64,000 bases of DNA from an uncultured Bacteroidales bacterium (GCA_946401725.1 CAMIVE010000002.1:1-64000); one strand, 5' to 3'. Counted from the stretch's first letter, positions 1-11,400 are shown. Numbers and translations: made by a program. Notes: generated by a model not told the origin, from the letters alone.

Positions 1-717
<717 letters not shown>

Positions 718-733
718 TTTTTTTGCTAAAAAT

Positions 734-1003
734 TTAAATTATTGCGTAGATGTCGCTTTCTTTCATAATCATATAGACGGTGCCGTCGATATTGATCTCT
801 GTGCCGCTATACTTGCCGTACAGCACTTTGTCGCCGACTTTCACGGTCATCTCGTGATCCTTGGTGCCTTTTCCGACGGCAACCACTTTGCCGCGCTGCG
901 GCTTCTCTTTGGCGGTGTCGGGAATAATAATTCCAGAGGCGGTCTTCTGCTCTGCCTCTGCCGGTTCAATCAGAACTCTGTCTGCTAAGGGTTTAATCTT
1001 CAT
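734..1003 (-). CDS. groES: Co-chaperonin GroES (10 kDa)
   Basis: Heptameric lid of the GroEL chamber. It has 89 residues, close to the usual 90-100. The protein starts [18 protein letters not shown] and contains the mobile-loop region [19 protein letters not shown] (about residues 22-40) and the [14 protein letters not shown] strand near 57-70, all typical of Cpn10. The start is the ATG complementary to 1001-1003. It is the first gene of a two-gene groESL operon. No CIRCE inverted repeat (TTAGCACTC-N9-GAGTGCTAA) is present upstream; two other palindromes at 1119-1133 and 1138-1152 are the candidate control sites. Confidence 0.97.
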   Translation of the reverse strand: MKIKPLADRVLIEPAEAEQKTASGIIIPDTAKEKPQRGKVVAVGKGTKDHEMTVKVGDKVLYGKYSGTEINIDGTVYMIMKESDIYAII

Positions 1004-1118
1004 GATGTGTATGTTTTTTAGTTATTATTTTTCTTGCTCTCTTGCGAACTGCCTTTTCATACAGTTTCCACAAGAACGTTTTCCCCTCAATCAACAACCG
1101 TGCCAAAACGTCACAAAC

Positions 1119-1152
1119 TGACAGCGTCTGTCATATTCTGACACTTTGTCAG
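1119..1152. promoter_or_regulatory. Two perfect 15-bp palindromes upstream of groES
   Basis: TGACAG-CGT-CTGTCA lies at 1119-1133 and CTGACA-CTT-TGTCAG at 1138-1152. Each has 6-bp arms and a 3-bp centre, and the two centres are 19 bp apart. A further half-site TGACAG is at 1158-1163. Position and symmetry suggest binding sites for a dimeric regulator of groESL; this role is inferred. Confidence 0.55.
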
Positions 1153-1292
1153 ACCTATGACAGCCGCAAATACGACACATTTGCATATGAATTATGCCGG
1201 AAATCCATTTCTTCATGTCGCCAGCAACACTTCTATTGTAATTTCAAAAAAGCCTACGATAAAATATTTTTTTTCCATTAAAACCTTTTGCT

Positions 1293-1301
1293 TATCTTTG
1301 C
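1293..1301 (+). promoter_or_regulatory. Bacteroidota-type -7 box, pgpH
   Basis: TATCTTTGC matches the TAnnTTTGC consensus of the Bacteroidota housekeeping sigma factor. A clear -33 TTTG is not at the right distance, so this is a weak prediction. It would give a leader of about 55 nt before the pgpH ATG at 1363. Confidence 0.4.
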
Positions 1302-1362
1302 AAGATTATTCACACCTATTATATAATAGGTATATATTTGTAATATAGAACAATATTAATCG

Positions 1363-3384
1363 ATGAGAAAAATTGTCTCCTATATCATATCCCATCTGCG
1401 CATCGTCTACCTGGTGTCGGTGATGGCTGCAACGGTGGCGCTGATCCTGATTATGTTTCCCAACGACTACCAGCGGGTCCAGTACGACCATTCGGTCGGC
1501 TCCTTCTGGCACGGCGACGATCTCTACGCCCCTTACGACTTCCCTGTGATGTTCTCGCAGGACAGCATCAAGGAGAAGGCTGAGCATATCAAATCGGCAT
1601 CCACCTATTACTTCACCATCGACTCCTCCGCCCGCAACACCGCCAACGCCTCGCTGGCTACGCATCACCTCACTCCGCTACACAATGGCATTGTCCGACA
1701 ATCCATCCAGCTGGCCTATAACGCCCCAGGCTATACCAATCTCGACGAAGATATCAAAAAGCATCCGGTCATCCTCCTCAACGGCAATGTGGGTCATGAG
1801 GTCGACCCCGCCAATATCATCACCCCCGGCGACATCCGCGCCTTTGTTCGTCAAAGCCTCACCGACTCCGCCGCCGCCACACAGCTCGCCACGTTGATCG
1901 TAGACTCTATCCTCACCCCTTCCATCGTCTTCGACCCTAACCGCACACATCTCGAACTCGACAGCCGCTTGTCCCAGACCCGCACCTCGTCACGTATGAT
2001 TCAGCAAAACGAACGCATCGTGGCCAAAGGACAGCATATCGACGAAGAAACCGCACTGATCCTCGCCTCGCTCGAGCACGAGGAATCGCTTCGCCACTCG
2101 TCAGAATACAATAGCAGCCTCCATTACTTTGGTCAGGCGCTCCTCTGCATCATCGCCTTCGTGGCACTTTACATCTTCCTTAAAAATATCCGTCACCCCA
2201 TGCTGGACGACATCAAGAAAGTGACTTTCGCTTTCTTTATCGTCATCTTCATCAGCGCGGTGGTGGCTTTGCTGGTCCGTACACATCCCGATCTGGTGCT
2301 GCTCGCTCCCATCTGCATGGTGCCTATCCTTATGCGCATCTTCTTCGACATGCGTGTGGCGCTCTACATCCATATCGTCGCCGTCATCATCATCGGCAAC
2401 ATGGTACCCAACAGCTACGAATTCATCTTTTACCAGCTGGTGTCGGGCATGATGTCCATCATCTCTGTGCGCAATTTTGAGAAACGCAGCAACTTCTTTG
2501 CTGTCGCTCTGGTCATCTTCTTCACCTATTCGATTATCTATGTCGCCGGCGTGCTGAGTACCGACACCTCCTTCGCCTCCATCGATCCCAACCGATTCCT
2601 GATTTTCTTCCTCAACGCCATCCTGACGCTCCTTTCCTACCCACTTATCTTCTTATTCGAACGCATGTTCGGCATGACCACCAACCTCACCCTCATGGAA
2701 ATCTCCAGCACCAACACGCCCGCGCTGCGCGAACTCTCGCAGAAGGCGCCCGGTACTTTCCAGCACTCCATGCAGGTGGCCAACATCTCGGAAGACATCA
2801 TCAACGAAATCGGCGGCAACGCACTCCTGACCAAAGTGGGAGCGCTCTACCACGATATCGGCAAAATCAACGCCCCGCTTTACTTTACCGAAAACCAGAA
2901 CAACGGATTCAACCCCCACGACAACCTCGACTACGAGGAGTCGGCACGCATCATCACACAGCACGTGCGCGACGGCATCACGCTCTCCAAGAAATACCGA
3001 CTGCCTGAAGAGGTCTGCGACTTCATCCGCACCCACCACGGCACTACGGTGACAGGCTACTTCTACGCCCAGGCCAAACTGCACAACCCTGCAGAGGAAA
3101 TCAACATCAGCGACTTCCGCTACATGGGTCCCACTCCTTTCTCGCGTGAGACCGCCGTAGTGATGCTGGTCGACTCGGTAGAGGCGGCCTGCAAAAGCTT
3201 GAAAAGCCACGACAAAGATTCGATAGACATGATGGTGGACCACATCATCGACGACAAGATAAAACTAAACCAGCTGAACAACTGTCCGCTGACGCTCAAC
3301 GACATCAACCACATCCGCACCCGACTGAAAGATCAGATGATGAGCATCTACCATGTCCGCATCTCCTATCCCGTCGTCAAGTGA
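1363..3384 (+). CDS. pgpH: 7TM-HD membrane phosphohydrolase, PgpH family
   Basis: Membrane protein of 673 residues with a cytosolic HD domain. PgpH homologues hydrolyse the second messenger c-di-AMP to pApA. Order: one membrane segment near residues 12-31, an extracytoplasmic region to about 250, a cluster of seven hydrophobic segments (about 255-455), then the HD domain. The HD signature is intact: QHSMQVA near 466-472, GALYHDIGK near 492-500, and a later THHGT near 558-562. The start ATG at 1363 gives a correct signal-anchor. The next gene, yfhO, follows after 57 bp and may be co-transcribed. The same window has a YbbR-domain protein (34889-35863), another family linked to c-di-AMP. Substrate is inferred from the family. 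Confidence 0.9.
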   Translation: MRKIVSYIISHLRIVYLVSVMAATVALILIMFPNDYQRVQYDHSVGSFWHGDDLYAPYDFPVMFSQDSIKEKAEHIKSASTYYFTIDSSARNTANASLATHHLTPLHNGIVRQSIQLAYNAPGYTNLDEDIKKHPVILLNGNVGHEVDPANIITPGDIRAFVRQSLTDSAAATQLATLIVDSILTPSIVFDPNRTHLELDSRLSQTRTSSRMIQQNERIVAKGQHIDEETALILASLEHEESLRHSSEYNSSLHYFGQALLCIIAFVALYIFLKNIRHPMLDDIKKVTFAFFIVIFISAVVALLVRTHPDLVLLAPICMVPILMRIFFDMRVALYIHIVAVIIIGNMVPNSYEFIFYQLVSGMMSIISVRNFEKRSNFFAVALVIFFTYSIIYVAGVLSTDTSFASIDPNRFLIFFLNAILTLLSYPLIFLFERMFGMTTNLTLMEISSTNTPALRELSQKAPGTFQHSMQVANISEDIINEIGGNALLTKVGALYHDIGKINAPLYFTENQNNGFNPHDNLDYEESARIITQHVRDGITLSKKYRLPEEVCDFIRTHHGTTVTGYFYAQAKLHNPAEEINISDFRYMGPTPFSRETAVVMLVDSVEAACKSLKSHDKDSIDMMVDHIIDDKIKLNQLNNCPLTLNDINHIRTRLKDQMMSIYHVRISYPVVK

Positions 3385-3441
3385 AACGAAAACAATAATT
3401 CAGACCCAACATCTTTAAACTTTAAACATTACCCCTTTATA

Positions 3442-6150
3442 ATGAAAAAGACCCTTACCCATGTGGCAGCAATCGTGATTATGCTGATTGCCTCCTGTAT
3501 TTACTTTTTACCCGCCCTCCAGGGCGATGTCATTTACCAAGGCGATGCATTGAAAGCCGACCAGATGGCTTACCAGCAGCGCGCCGTCGCCGATTCCACG
3601 GGCACTATCCCCAACTGGAACCCCTCCATGTTCGGCGGCATGCCCGGCTACCAGACCGCCGTCGAGGCGCCCAAATCGGTCTTCACCCCCATCAAGTCGA
3701 TTCTCATCATGCGACCCATGGGTCTGGAGCGCAACATCGGCATCCTCTGGCTCTACCTCATCGGCTTCTATATCGCCATGCTGGCATTCGGCTGTAATCC
3801 GTGGCTCTCGCTGTTCGGCGCCCTCGCCTTCGGACTGGGCAGTTACAATATCATCATCATCGAGGCCGGCCATATCACCAAGGCATGGGCCATGTCGATG
3901 ATGGCGCCCGTCCTGGCGGGCATGATGCTCTGTCTACGCGCCATCGTCGCTGACGAAGAAAGGAAATGGCGCATCAACTGGAAACGCATGGTATGGGGTG
4001 CCATCCTCTTCACGCTGGCACTGGGTCTGCAGATCACCTTCAACCATATCCAGATCACTTTCTACACCGCCATCGGCTGCGTCGTGATGGGTATCACCTA
4101 TTTCGTCTACGCCCTGCGCCAGAAATGGTTCAAGCAGTTCCTCACCGTGGTGGGCATCCTCGTTGTCGGCGTCCTCTTCGCCGTCGGCGGCAACTACCGT
4201 CACCTCACCGTCAACCAGGAATACGCCAAAGCCACCATGCGTGGCGGCAGCGAAATCACCGTCAAGCCGCACGATATCGGAGAAGAAGACGCGGCGAAGA
4301 GCGAAGCTACCCAGAGCGGCGGTCTCGATATCGACTACGCCTTCAGCTGGAGTTACGGCATCGGCGAGACGTACACCATCCTTGTACCCAACGCCTTGGG
4401 CGGCGGCTCCGGCGAGAACATGGCCGACGACAGCGAATGGGTCAAACAAACGCACATGCCACAGGCGCCTCTTTACTGGGGCGACCAGCCCTTCACCTCG
4501 GGTCCCGTCTACTTCGGTGCTATCGTCATCTTCCTCTTCGTCCTGGGATGCTTCGTGGTGAAAGGTCCCGACCGCTGGTGGCTGGTCATTACGACGGTGA
4601 TCGCCATCATCCTCTGCTGGGGCCGACACTGCATGCCTGTCAACGAGTTCCTCTTCAACCACCTGCCGCTCTACAACAAGTTCCGCACCCCCTCCATGGC
4701 ACTCGTGCTTGCCAACGTCACCATGACCATCATGGCGACCCTCTCGCTGAAAGCGCTCATCGATGCCGTCGCCAGCAAGAAAGAGAGTGCCTCCAAGACC
4801 GACAAGGCTGCCCAGAAGAAAAACAATCCCGTCGAAGACTACGACAGCCGCAAACGGGCCACACGCACCCTTTGCTACGCTGCTGCCATTACCGGCGGCA
4901 TCCTGGTACTGGGCATGATCTTCGGCGCCACCAACCTCAAATACACCGGAGTCGACAACGACAACAACACCAAACAGCAATACATCGCAGCCATCCAGCA
5001 ACAAGGGGCCACCCCCGACCAACTGGCCCAGTGGGAATCCGTCATGTGGCCCCAATGGCAGAAAGCGCTGCAGGCTGACCGCAAATCGGCCTTCATGTCC
5101 GACTCGTTCCGCTCCCTCGTTTTCGTGGCGCTCGCCTTCATCGTCCTCTGGCTCATGACCAGCGGCAAAATCAAGAAGCCTACCCTCGCCATCGTACTGC
5201 TCACCATCATTTGTGTCGCCGACCTCTGGGCCGTCGACCGCAGGTATCTCAACAAAGAGAGTTTTACCGATGCCTCCAAACTGAAATTCCGCCCCTCCCA
5301 GACCGATGCGCTGCTCGACCAGACAGCAGCGGCCAACGGAGACCGCGACTATCGCGTATACGACCTCACCGTCAATACGTTCAACGACTCACGCCCCAGT
5401 GCGTTCCACAACCAGATTGGTGGCTACAGCCCCGCCAAACTGCGCCGCTACCAAGACCTCATCGACTTCTATATCGGAAGCCAGAAATTCCATGACTATT
5501 TCAGAAACGCCATCAATCCCGCCGCGCTTATCCAGGACAACAACGGGGTGTCGACCACCGTCTCCTACCCTGTGCTCGACATGCTCAACACCCGCTACCT
5601 GATGGTCTCCCAAGGCAACCAGCCAGTTCCGCTGCGCCGCACTACCGCTCTGGGAAGCTGCTGGCTGGTCGAGAATCTGAAACTCGTCCCCGACGCCAAC
5701 GCAGAAATACTTGCACTGAACGATTTCAACCCCTACACCACCGCCATCGTCGACCAGTCGCAGTGGAACGACGCGGTGAAGGACTTCAAACCCGCTCAGC
5801 GTGACAGCGCCGAGTTCATCAAGCGTACCCACCGCTATCCGCAGACACCCGACAGCCTCTTCTACGAAAGCCACACCAATGGTCAGCGGCTGGCTCTCTT
5901 CTCCGAGGTCTTCTACGCTCCCGACTGGCATGTCTATATCGACGGCAAACCCGCGGAATACCTGCGCGCCGATTACATACTGCGCGCTTTGATGCTCCCC
6001 GCCGGCGACCACAAGATTCTCTTCGTCAACGAGGCTCCCACGCTCCACAAAAACGACACCCTCTCACTCATTGTCGGCATCGTCATGCTTCTCCTTATGG
6101 CTGGCGCTCTCGTCCTCGTCTACCGCAAGAAAACCGAGAAGGAAGCTTAG
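3442..6150 (+). CDS. YfhO family polytopic membrane protein
   Basis: Large integral membrane protein (902 residues). YfhO proteins are GT-C-like membrane proteins; in Firmicutes a relative is needed for sugar decoration of teichoic acid. In Bacteroidota the substrate is unknown. A first membrane segment near residues 7-25 is followed by a periplasmic loop with the conserved PNWNPSMFGGMPGYQ motif (about 53-67), and then many hydrophobic segments to about 600. A soluble region follows, and a last membrane helix lies near 870-890 before a basic tail. The motif and the terminal helix are characteristic. The stop is TAG, showing that TAG is a normal terminator in this genome. An FAD oxidoreductase gene begins 18 bp downstream. 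Confidence 0.88.
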   Translation: MKKTLTHVAAIVIMLIASCIYFLPALQGDVIYQGDALKADQMAYQQRAVADSTGTIPNWNPSMFGGMPGYQTAVEAPKSVFTPIKSILIMRPMGLERNIGILWLYLIGFYIAMLAFGCNPWLSLFGALAFGLGSYNIIIIEAGHITKAWAMSMMAPVLAGMMLCLRAIVADEERKWRINWKRMVWGAILFTLALGLQITFNHIQITFYTAIGCVVMGITYFVYALRQKWFKQFLTVVGILVVGVLFAVGGNYRHLTVNQEYAKATMRGGSEITVKPHDIGEEDAAKSEATQSGGLDIDYAFSWSYGIGETYTILVPNALGGGSGENMADDSEWVKQTHMPQAPLYWGDQPFTSGPVYFGAIVIFLFVLGCFVVKGPDRWWLVITTVIAIILCWGRHCMPVNEFLFNHLPLYNKFRTPSMALVLANVTMTIMATLSLKALIDAVASKKESASKTDKAAQKKNNPVEDYDSRKRATRTLCYAAAITGGILVLGMIFGATNLKYTGVDNDNNTKQQYIAAIQQQGATPDQLAQWESVMWPQWQKALQADRKSAFMSDSFRSLVFVALAFIVLWLMTSGKIKKPTLAIVLLTIICVADLWAVDRRYLNKESFTDASKLKFRPSQTDALLDQTAAANGDRDYRVYDLTVNTFNDSRPSAFHNQIGGYSPAKLRRYQDLIDFYIGSQKFHDYFRNAINPAALIQDNNGVSTTVSYPVLDMLNTRYLMVSQGNQPVPLRRTTALGSCWLVENLKLVPDANAEILALNDFNPYTTAIVDQSQWNDAVKDFKPAQRDSAEFIKRTHRYPQTPDSLFYESHTNGQRLALFSEVFYAPDWHVYIDGKPAEYLRADYILRALMLPAGDHKILFVNEAPTLHKNDTLSLIVGIVMLLLMAGALVLVYRKKTEKEA

Positions 6151-6168
6151 TAATAAAAGGAAGTTAAA

Positions 6169-7410
6169 ATGGACAACATAAAATATCTCATCCTCGGTGC
6201 CGGTATCAGCGGACTCGCTTTCGCCTACGAAAAACGGGACAGCGACTGGCTGGTGCTGGAAAAAGAAAGCCACCCCGGCGGTCTCTGCCAGTCCTTCTAC
6301 GCCCCGGGCTTCGTATGGGACGTCGCAGGACACTTCTTCCATTTCCACTCCGACAAAACCAAACAATTCGTCAAGGAGATGCTCGAGGGGGTCGAACTCT
6401 GCAACGTGACGAAATGCGCCAAGATATTCTATGCCGACCGGTACATGTCGGCTCCCTTCCAGTACAACATCCACCAACTGCCACCCGACGAGTTCATGCA
6501 GTGTCTCACCGACCTCTACTTCGCAACGGAGCCTCAGGGCAATGTCTCTTTCAAGGAGTTTGTCCGCCAAAAATTCGGTCGCGGCATCTCCGACAAGTTC
6601 CTCATCCCCTACAACGAGAAACTCTACGCCTGCGACCTCGACGAACTGGAACGCGACTCCATGGGCAAATTCCTACCCAAACTCTCTTTCGACATGCTGA
6701 TGACTTTCTACCGCGGTCAGAAAGGCACCACCTACAACGACTTCTTCCTCTACCCACGCGAAGGAACCATGCAGCTCATCAACAGCTACATGAATCGTCT
6801 CGACACCAGCCGTATCCACCTCGGTGAGGCTGCCATATCCATTGACACCGACAATAGAACTGTTCACACCGAGAAAGGGGATTATCATTACGAACACCTT
6901 GTCTCCACCCTTCCGCTCAACAACTTCATGCGGATGGCCCGGACGGGCAAGCCCGACCTGCTCCACTCCAACAAGATTCTGATTCTCAACCTCGGTTTCG
7001 ATCTCCCCAGCCGCGACAAAGAGGTCAACTGGATCTACTTCCCCGGCGACGAGGTCTTCTACCGCGTGGGATTCTACAACAACATCGCACCCCGTGAGAA
7101 AATGAGCCTTTACGTCGAAATCGGCTGCCGAAGCGACGAGACTATCGATATAGAGAAAATGCTGGAACGGACCCTTGTCGACCTTAAACGGGTGCGTATC
7201 GTCGACGAACACCGTCTCGAGAGTTACCATCCCGTCATTGTCGAACCCGCCTACGTCCATATCTCCCAACAGGGCAAGGCTGAGACCGACTGCGTCATCA
7301 AAGAAATGCAGTCACGCAATGTCCACATGGTGGGCCGCTATGCCCGTTGGGAATACTCCGCCATCGACGACTCCATCGAACAGGCGCAGGAACTCTCAAA
7401 TATTATTTAA
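6169..7410 (+). CDS. FAD-dependent amine-oxidase/protoporphyrinogen-oxidase-like protein
   Basis: Predicted flavoprotein of 413 residues. The FAD-binding dinucleotide fold opens the protein: LGAGISG (GxGxxG at residues 10-15) with the acidic ribose ligand E31 in VLEKE, followed by PGGLCQSF, the GG-doublet typical of the flavin amine oxidase and UDP-galactopyranose mutase superfamily. The rest fits that superfamily in length. It is probably not haem-pathway HemG or HemY, since it sits next to a sugar transferase and a YfhO protein rather than haem genes. Such proteins in polysaccharide loci are thought to act on sugar nucleotides or lipid-linked sugars. The exact reaction is not visible. It converges with the glycosyltransferase at 7422-8435. 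Confidence 0.75.
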   Translation: MDNIKYLILGAGISGLAFAYEKRDSDWLVLEKESHPGGLCQSFYAPGFVWDVAGHFFHFHSDKTKQFVKEMLEGVELCNVTKCAKIFYADRYMSAPFQYNIHQLPPDEFMQCLTDLYFATEPQGNVSFKEFVRQKFGRGISDKFLIPYNEKLYACDLDELERDSMGKFLPKLSFDMLMTFYRGQKGTTYNDFFLYPREGTMQLINSYMNRLDTSRIHLGEAAISIDTDNRTVHTEKGDYHYEHLVSTLPLNNFMRMARTGKPDLLHSNKILILNLGFDLPSRDKEVNWIYFPGDEVFYRVGFYNNIAPREKMSLYVEIGCRSDETIDIEKMLERTLVDLKRVRIVDEHRLESYHPVIVEPAYVHISQQGKAETDCVIKEMQSRNVHMVGRYARWEYSAIDDSIEQAQELSNII

Positions 7411-7421
7411 AAAAGCCTCTC

Positions 7422-8435
7422 TCAAACCACCTGGTTGGTCTTCCTGACATAGATGGGGATAAGCTTCAAGGCGACTCCCTTGCAGCGGCGCAGCAGGAAA
7501 TCCAGCGCCCGAAGGCTGCATTTCTTGCGGTAATAGGGATTCCGTCTGTAGTCCGGCACCTGACATAGCAATTCGCCCCTTATCTCCTCCAATGTCTGCT
7601 TCTTCGGCTCGGTCGAATTGCTCACATAGTTGAACACCGAACTGAAATAGCCTTTTTTCAAGTAGATGAAATCCACTTCGTTCTTGTAGGGTTCATACAC
7701 CCCATGAGCCTTCAGGTATTCCATCAGCGAGCGGAACGTAGCCAGTCGTTTCTGGTACTTCACGCTATCCTTCGTGGTGGTCACCGAACCGGGACGTATC
7801 ATGTAATGGTAGAAAGGCTTGTCGACATGCGCCATCGACTGCGCAAACAGCAGCGCACCAGTGATGAAGAAACTGTCGTCGGCACTCCGCGACTCAGGGA
7901 AACGGATCTCCCCTTTCTCCACCATCTCGCGCCGGTAGATATAGGTCGAGAACATCGACACATAGTGCGTCAGAAAGTACCGTTTCGTCTCCTCTGTCAT
8001 TTTGCCTGAAGGAATATCCGGATTTTTCAGTATCTCCGTCGGCTGCCCGTCGGTATAGTCTTTCGAAATCTGACAGAAGCAGAGATCACATCCTCCCTGC
8101 CCTTTCGCCTCTTTGTACAGCGATTCGAACATGTCGGGCTCCACCCAGTCGTCACTGTCCACAAAAGCCAAGTACTCGCCTTTGGCATAGGGAATGGCAT
8201 AGTTACGCGCCATCCCCGCTCCCATATTGTGCTCGGGCCGCAGGAAGACAAACTGATCCTTCCGCGAATGGTCGGCAACAAGGCGCTGCACCAACTCGAT
8301 ACTGTTGTCCGGTCCATGGTCGTCCACAAAGAGGAACTCCATCTCCTGCAACGTCTGGTCAAGAAGCGACTGTGCACATTTCTCTATATATTGGGCCACC
8401 CCATAGACGGGTAGAATCACTGATACTTTTACCAT
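7422..8435 (-). CDS. Glycosyltransferase family 2
   Basis: Predicted GT-A fold sugar transferase of 337 residues. It opens with VSVILPVYGVAQYIEKC, the usual GT2 N-terminus. The nucleotide site VDDHGPDNS is at residues 37-45 and the metal-binding DxD is FVDSDDW at 91-97. The C-terminal part is variable, as is common, so donor and acceptor cannot be named. The start is the ATG complementary to 8433-8435. It follows the AsmA-like gene on the same strand with a 41-bp spacer filled by an 8-bp tandem repeat (8441-8472). Likely role: surface polysaccharide or glycolipid assembly. Confidence 0.9.
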   Translation of the reverse strand: MVKVSVILPVYGVAQYIEKCAQSLLDQTLQEMEFLFVDDHGPDNSIELVQRLVADHSRKDQFVFLRPEHNMGAGMARNYAIPYAKGEYLAFVDSDDWVEPDMFESLYKEAKGQGGCDLCFCQISKDYTDGQPTEILKNPDIPSGKMTEETKRYFLTHYVSMFSTYIYRREMVEKGEIRFPESRSADDSFFITGALLFAQSMAHVDKPFYHYMIRPGSVTTTKDSVKYQKRLATFRSLMEYLKAHGVYEPYKNEVDFIYLKKGYFSSVFNYVSNSTEPKKQTLEEIRGELLCQVPDYRRNPYYRKKCSLRALDFLLRRCKGVALKLIPIYVRKTNQVV

Positions 8436-8440
8436 GGTTT

Positions 8441-8472
8441 TGTTGATAGGTTAATATGTTGATATGTTGATA
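8441..8472. repeat. Four-copy 8-bp tandem repeat before a start codon
   Basis: Exact 8-bp period: TGTTGATA, GGTTAATA, TGTTGATA, TGTTGATA on the plus strand. It fills the spacer between the stop of the AsmA-like gene and the start of the GT2 gene, both on the minus strand, and ends 5 bp before the start codon. Confidence 0.75.
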
Positions 8473-8476
8473 GATC

Positions 8477-11400
8477 TTATTCTGCACCCAATCCTTCATA
8501 GGTTCGCGTCTCCTCCTTCACATTGGCCTCGAGCGACTGACGAATCATCGACTTCAGACGTAACACCTCATTGTCCACCTCACTACGTTTCGCCGGACGG
8601 TACAGATTCTTGTACCTCAGTTTGGGCGATAGGTCGAATTTGAGTTTCGGCATGGTGCCATAGACATCCACCGCCAATCGCACCGGTAACGGGGTCTCCA
8701 CCAGCTCCACATGGTAGTCATAGTTGTTGTCCAGATTATGGCGTCCTTCAGCCACTATCTGATACTTGTGGAGTGACAACAGGAACGGATAGACCTCCAA
8801 CTCGTTGCGGAACACAGTCATGGCGACATCCAGGCTGTCTACACGCATCTTCGAGTCTCCATCGCGCCAGTCTTTGAGCTTGAGCAACTTGGCAATCTTG
8901 TCGATATCCTTGTTGTCCAGCACTACCAGGTCCTGACCTGTCAGAGCAGCCGCTGCACGCAGGGTGCTCATCTTGGGTTTGTAGAAAGCATTGACGTAGG
9001 TCTCCGCACAGAGGTGGAAATCGGCGGCGCCTTCCAGATCGTTGAGCAGCGGCACCAGTGTGTCGACGTAAGGTATCATGTCGATCAGTTCCTGTATGTT
9101 GATGTCCAGCAGATGGAAGTCCATACCCACAAAGATATGGTTCACACGTGGGGTCTTGTACATACCTGTCAGCTGCATCCTCGCCGCCTTGCAGACAAAA
9201 CCCACCTGGTTCAACACGGCGACACCGTCACGGATACGCACATCGCCCGCCACCTCACGCAAATCATTTTCAAAGGCTGTCGCCTCTTTGATGCGCGTAT
9301 GCAGAGTGAAGTCCACATCCTTCGGTACTATGAAAGGATGCGCCGAAGTGTCCACTTTATCCTCCTCACGCTGTTTCGCCAAGGTGTCTTCGTCTGTACC
9401 CATGCCGCTGAATACCTCCAGCAGGTCGTCCACATTTGTATAGTTCGACGTGAGGTACAGGTCGCCTTTCAGCATCGCCTCATGGCTCAACCATTTCTCC
9501 AATCCGGTAACCGCACCGCTCAGATAAATGTCCGAATTGCCGAACACCACATTGGCACTCGATATCTCGCAGCGTTCCGGTTTGTAGTTGAATTTGATAT
9601 CGGGGATCTGTACCAGGTAGTCAACCTGCGCCATATCGATATAGCCTCGCTTGAAATCCACATCGAGATTGGGAGACCATTGCTGCAACGCATTCGATTT
9701 GGACGGGTCGTAATTGGCGCCGCCTTTGACAGTGAGGCCGGCGAGGTCTACCTTCATGCTGTCGCTCACCTTGCAATGCAACGCTTCACTGGTCATCTCT
9801 ATCTTGTATTTCACCCGCTCTCCCTTCTTGTCTACCGGCATCATGGCGAACAGTCCTTTGGGATGGGTTATCTGGGCCTGCAACGAATCCATTGTGCCGT
9901 TGAGCGACGCAAAGTCGAAATCGCACACCACACGGAACGGTTGGTCGCTATCGAAGACATCCGATATCGCCACTTTCAGCTTCGTCTTACCCAGCGAACC
10001 GTCAATCACCTGGTTGGGCAATTGGGCCGAGATATTGCTGCAGTCTATGGTGGCCGACAGCAATTCGTCGAAAAGACCTTTCTTCATCGCCGTGGGCAGA
10101 TTGACATTAATAATGGCATCCGGTATCTGTGCAAAGATGGTGTCATAGGCGACATCGATATCTTTCAACCCTATCTGGCCTGTCATTTGCATGTTTTTGA
10201 AATCGCTCCGCTGCAATTGGTCCATATTCGTTTTGGCATGCAAATTAAGTTGTGCACGCCCACCCAACCGCATATTCAAATCACTAGGCATCATTGCTTT
10301 GGCATCGGCCAGATAAATATTTCCTTTAACCTGTGCATCGGTATACATCTTGTCTAACAAATCGTCCACCTTACCCGATACTTCAAGATAATTCCGTCCC
10401 GAAAACGCCGACAGTTTTGTCACCTGAACGGACGACACCTCTCCGCTGTTCAGGTTGAGATCGGCACTGATATCAGCATTGATGTTGGAGAAAGCATACG
10501 GCACGATGGTTTTATCGTAAAAGCGTCCGTCGCTAAGTTTCAGGTTGGCAGTTACTTTCGGTAACAAGCTGTCACCCAGCGGACCAGCCACCGTACCCGT
10601 CACTGTGGCATCCGCATCCAGCTGCATCGTCCGTCTCCATGAGGTGAATTCTGCCGGCAGCATAGCCAACAAGGTATCTACATTCCATGCATTGGTGGCA
10701 AATCTCATGTCGAGTGTCATGGGTTTTGTATCTGATGGCAATTCCACTGCGCCGTCAAGCGAGACAGCATAGTCTTTCAACACCGCCTTCATCTCCTCCA
10801 CCTGGATGTGACGCGACAGGAGATCGGCCATCACGCGTCCTTCAAGGCGGATCAAATCACCCTGCCGGGCACTGACAGCGTCATTGACATATTGCATATC
10901 GTTGAGTGCCAGCTTCCCTTGGTTGACAACCAACTTCACATTCCCATCCACCGAACGGGCTTTCTGGTCTCCATCCACCTGCAACGAAAAATCCTGCAAA
11001 TCAGCTTCCACATGGCTGCTGTCTCCCGAAAGGGCGAAATTGACTCGGTCGATGAGCATATCGACTTTGGCATCGATTCCTTGTGGCGTATAGTGTCCGT
11101 CAACAGCGAGGTCTGTCTCCTTCAGGCAAGCCTTCAGCTGCGACTGGTCATCCACGTATGTGGCATTCAAACGCTTCACCCGGATAGACTTCAACGACAC
11201 CAAATCAGGCATCTGAAACGGTTCCGAGGTAGTGTCAGGCGTCTCCGACGCAGGGAAGATATCGAAATTGGAGGCTCCTTCGCGGTTGGTATAGAGATTT
11301 GCCGTTGTCTGATCCAGCAATAGCTTGGTGACAACGATATTCTTGTTTTTCAAGTATTCTCTCAGGTTGATTCCCACACATAACTCCTTGACATGTGCCA

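Larger units (their letters stand above)
1004..1362. other. Divergent control region, groES (minus) / pgpH (plus)
   Basis: No gene is supported in these 359 bases; the open frames here are short and AT-rich. The region holds the palindromes at 1119-1152, oriented to serve groESL, and a TATCTTTGC -7 type box at 1293-1301 that could serve pgpH. A second similar box, TATATTTGT, is at 1333-1341. Confidence 0.6.

Noticed and set aside
1004..1362. CIRCE/HrcA operator upstream of groES
   Set aside because: No TTAGCACTC-N9-GAGTGCTAA or close variant on either strand; only the different palindromes at 1119-1152.
9014..10357. 447-codon open frame on the plus strand
   Set aside because: Antisense of the AsmA-like gene; His/Arg/Gln-rich and without recognisable domains.
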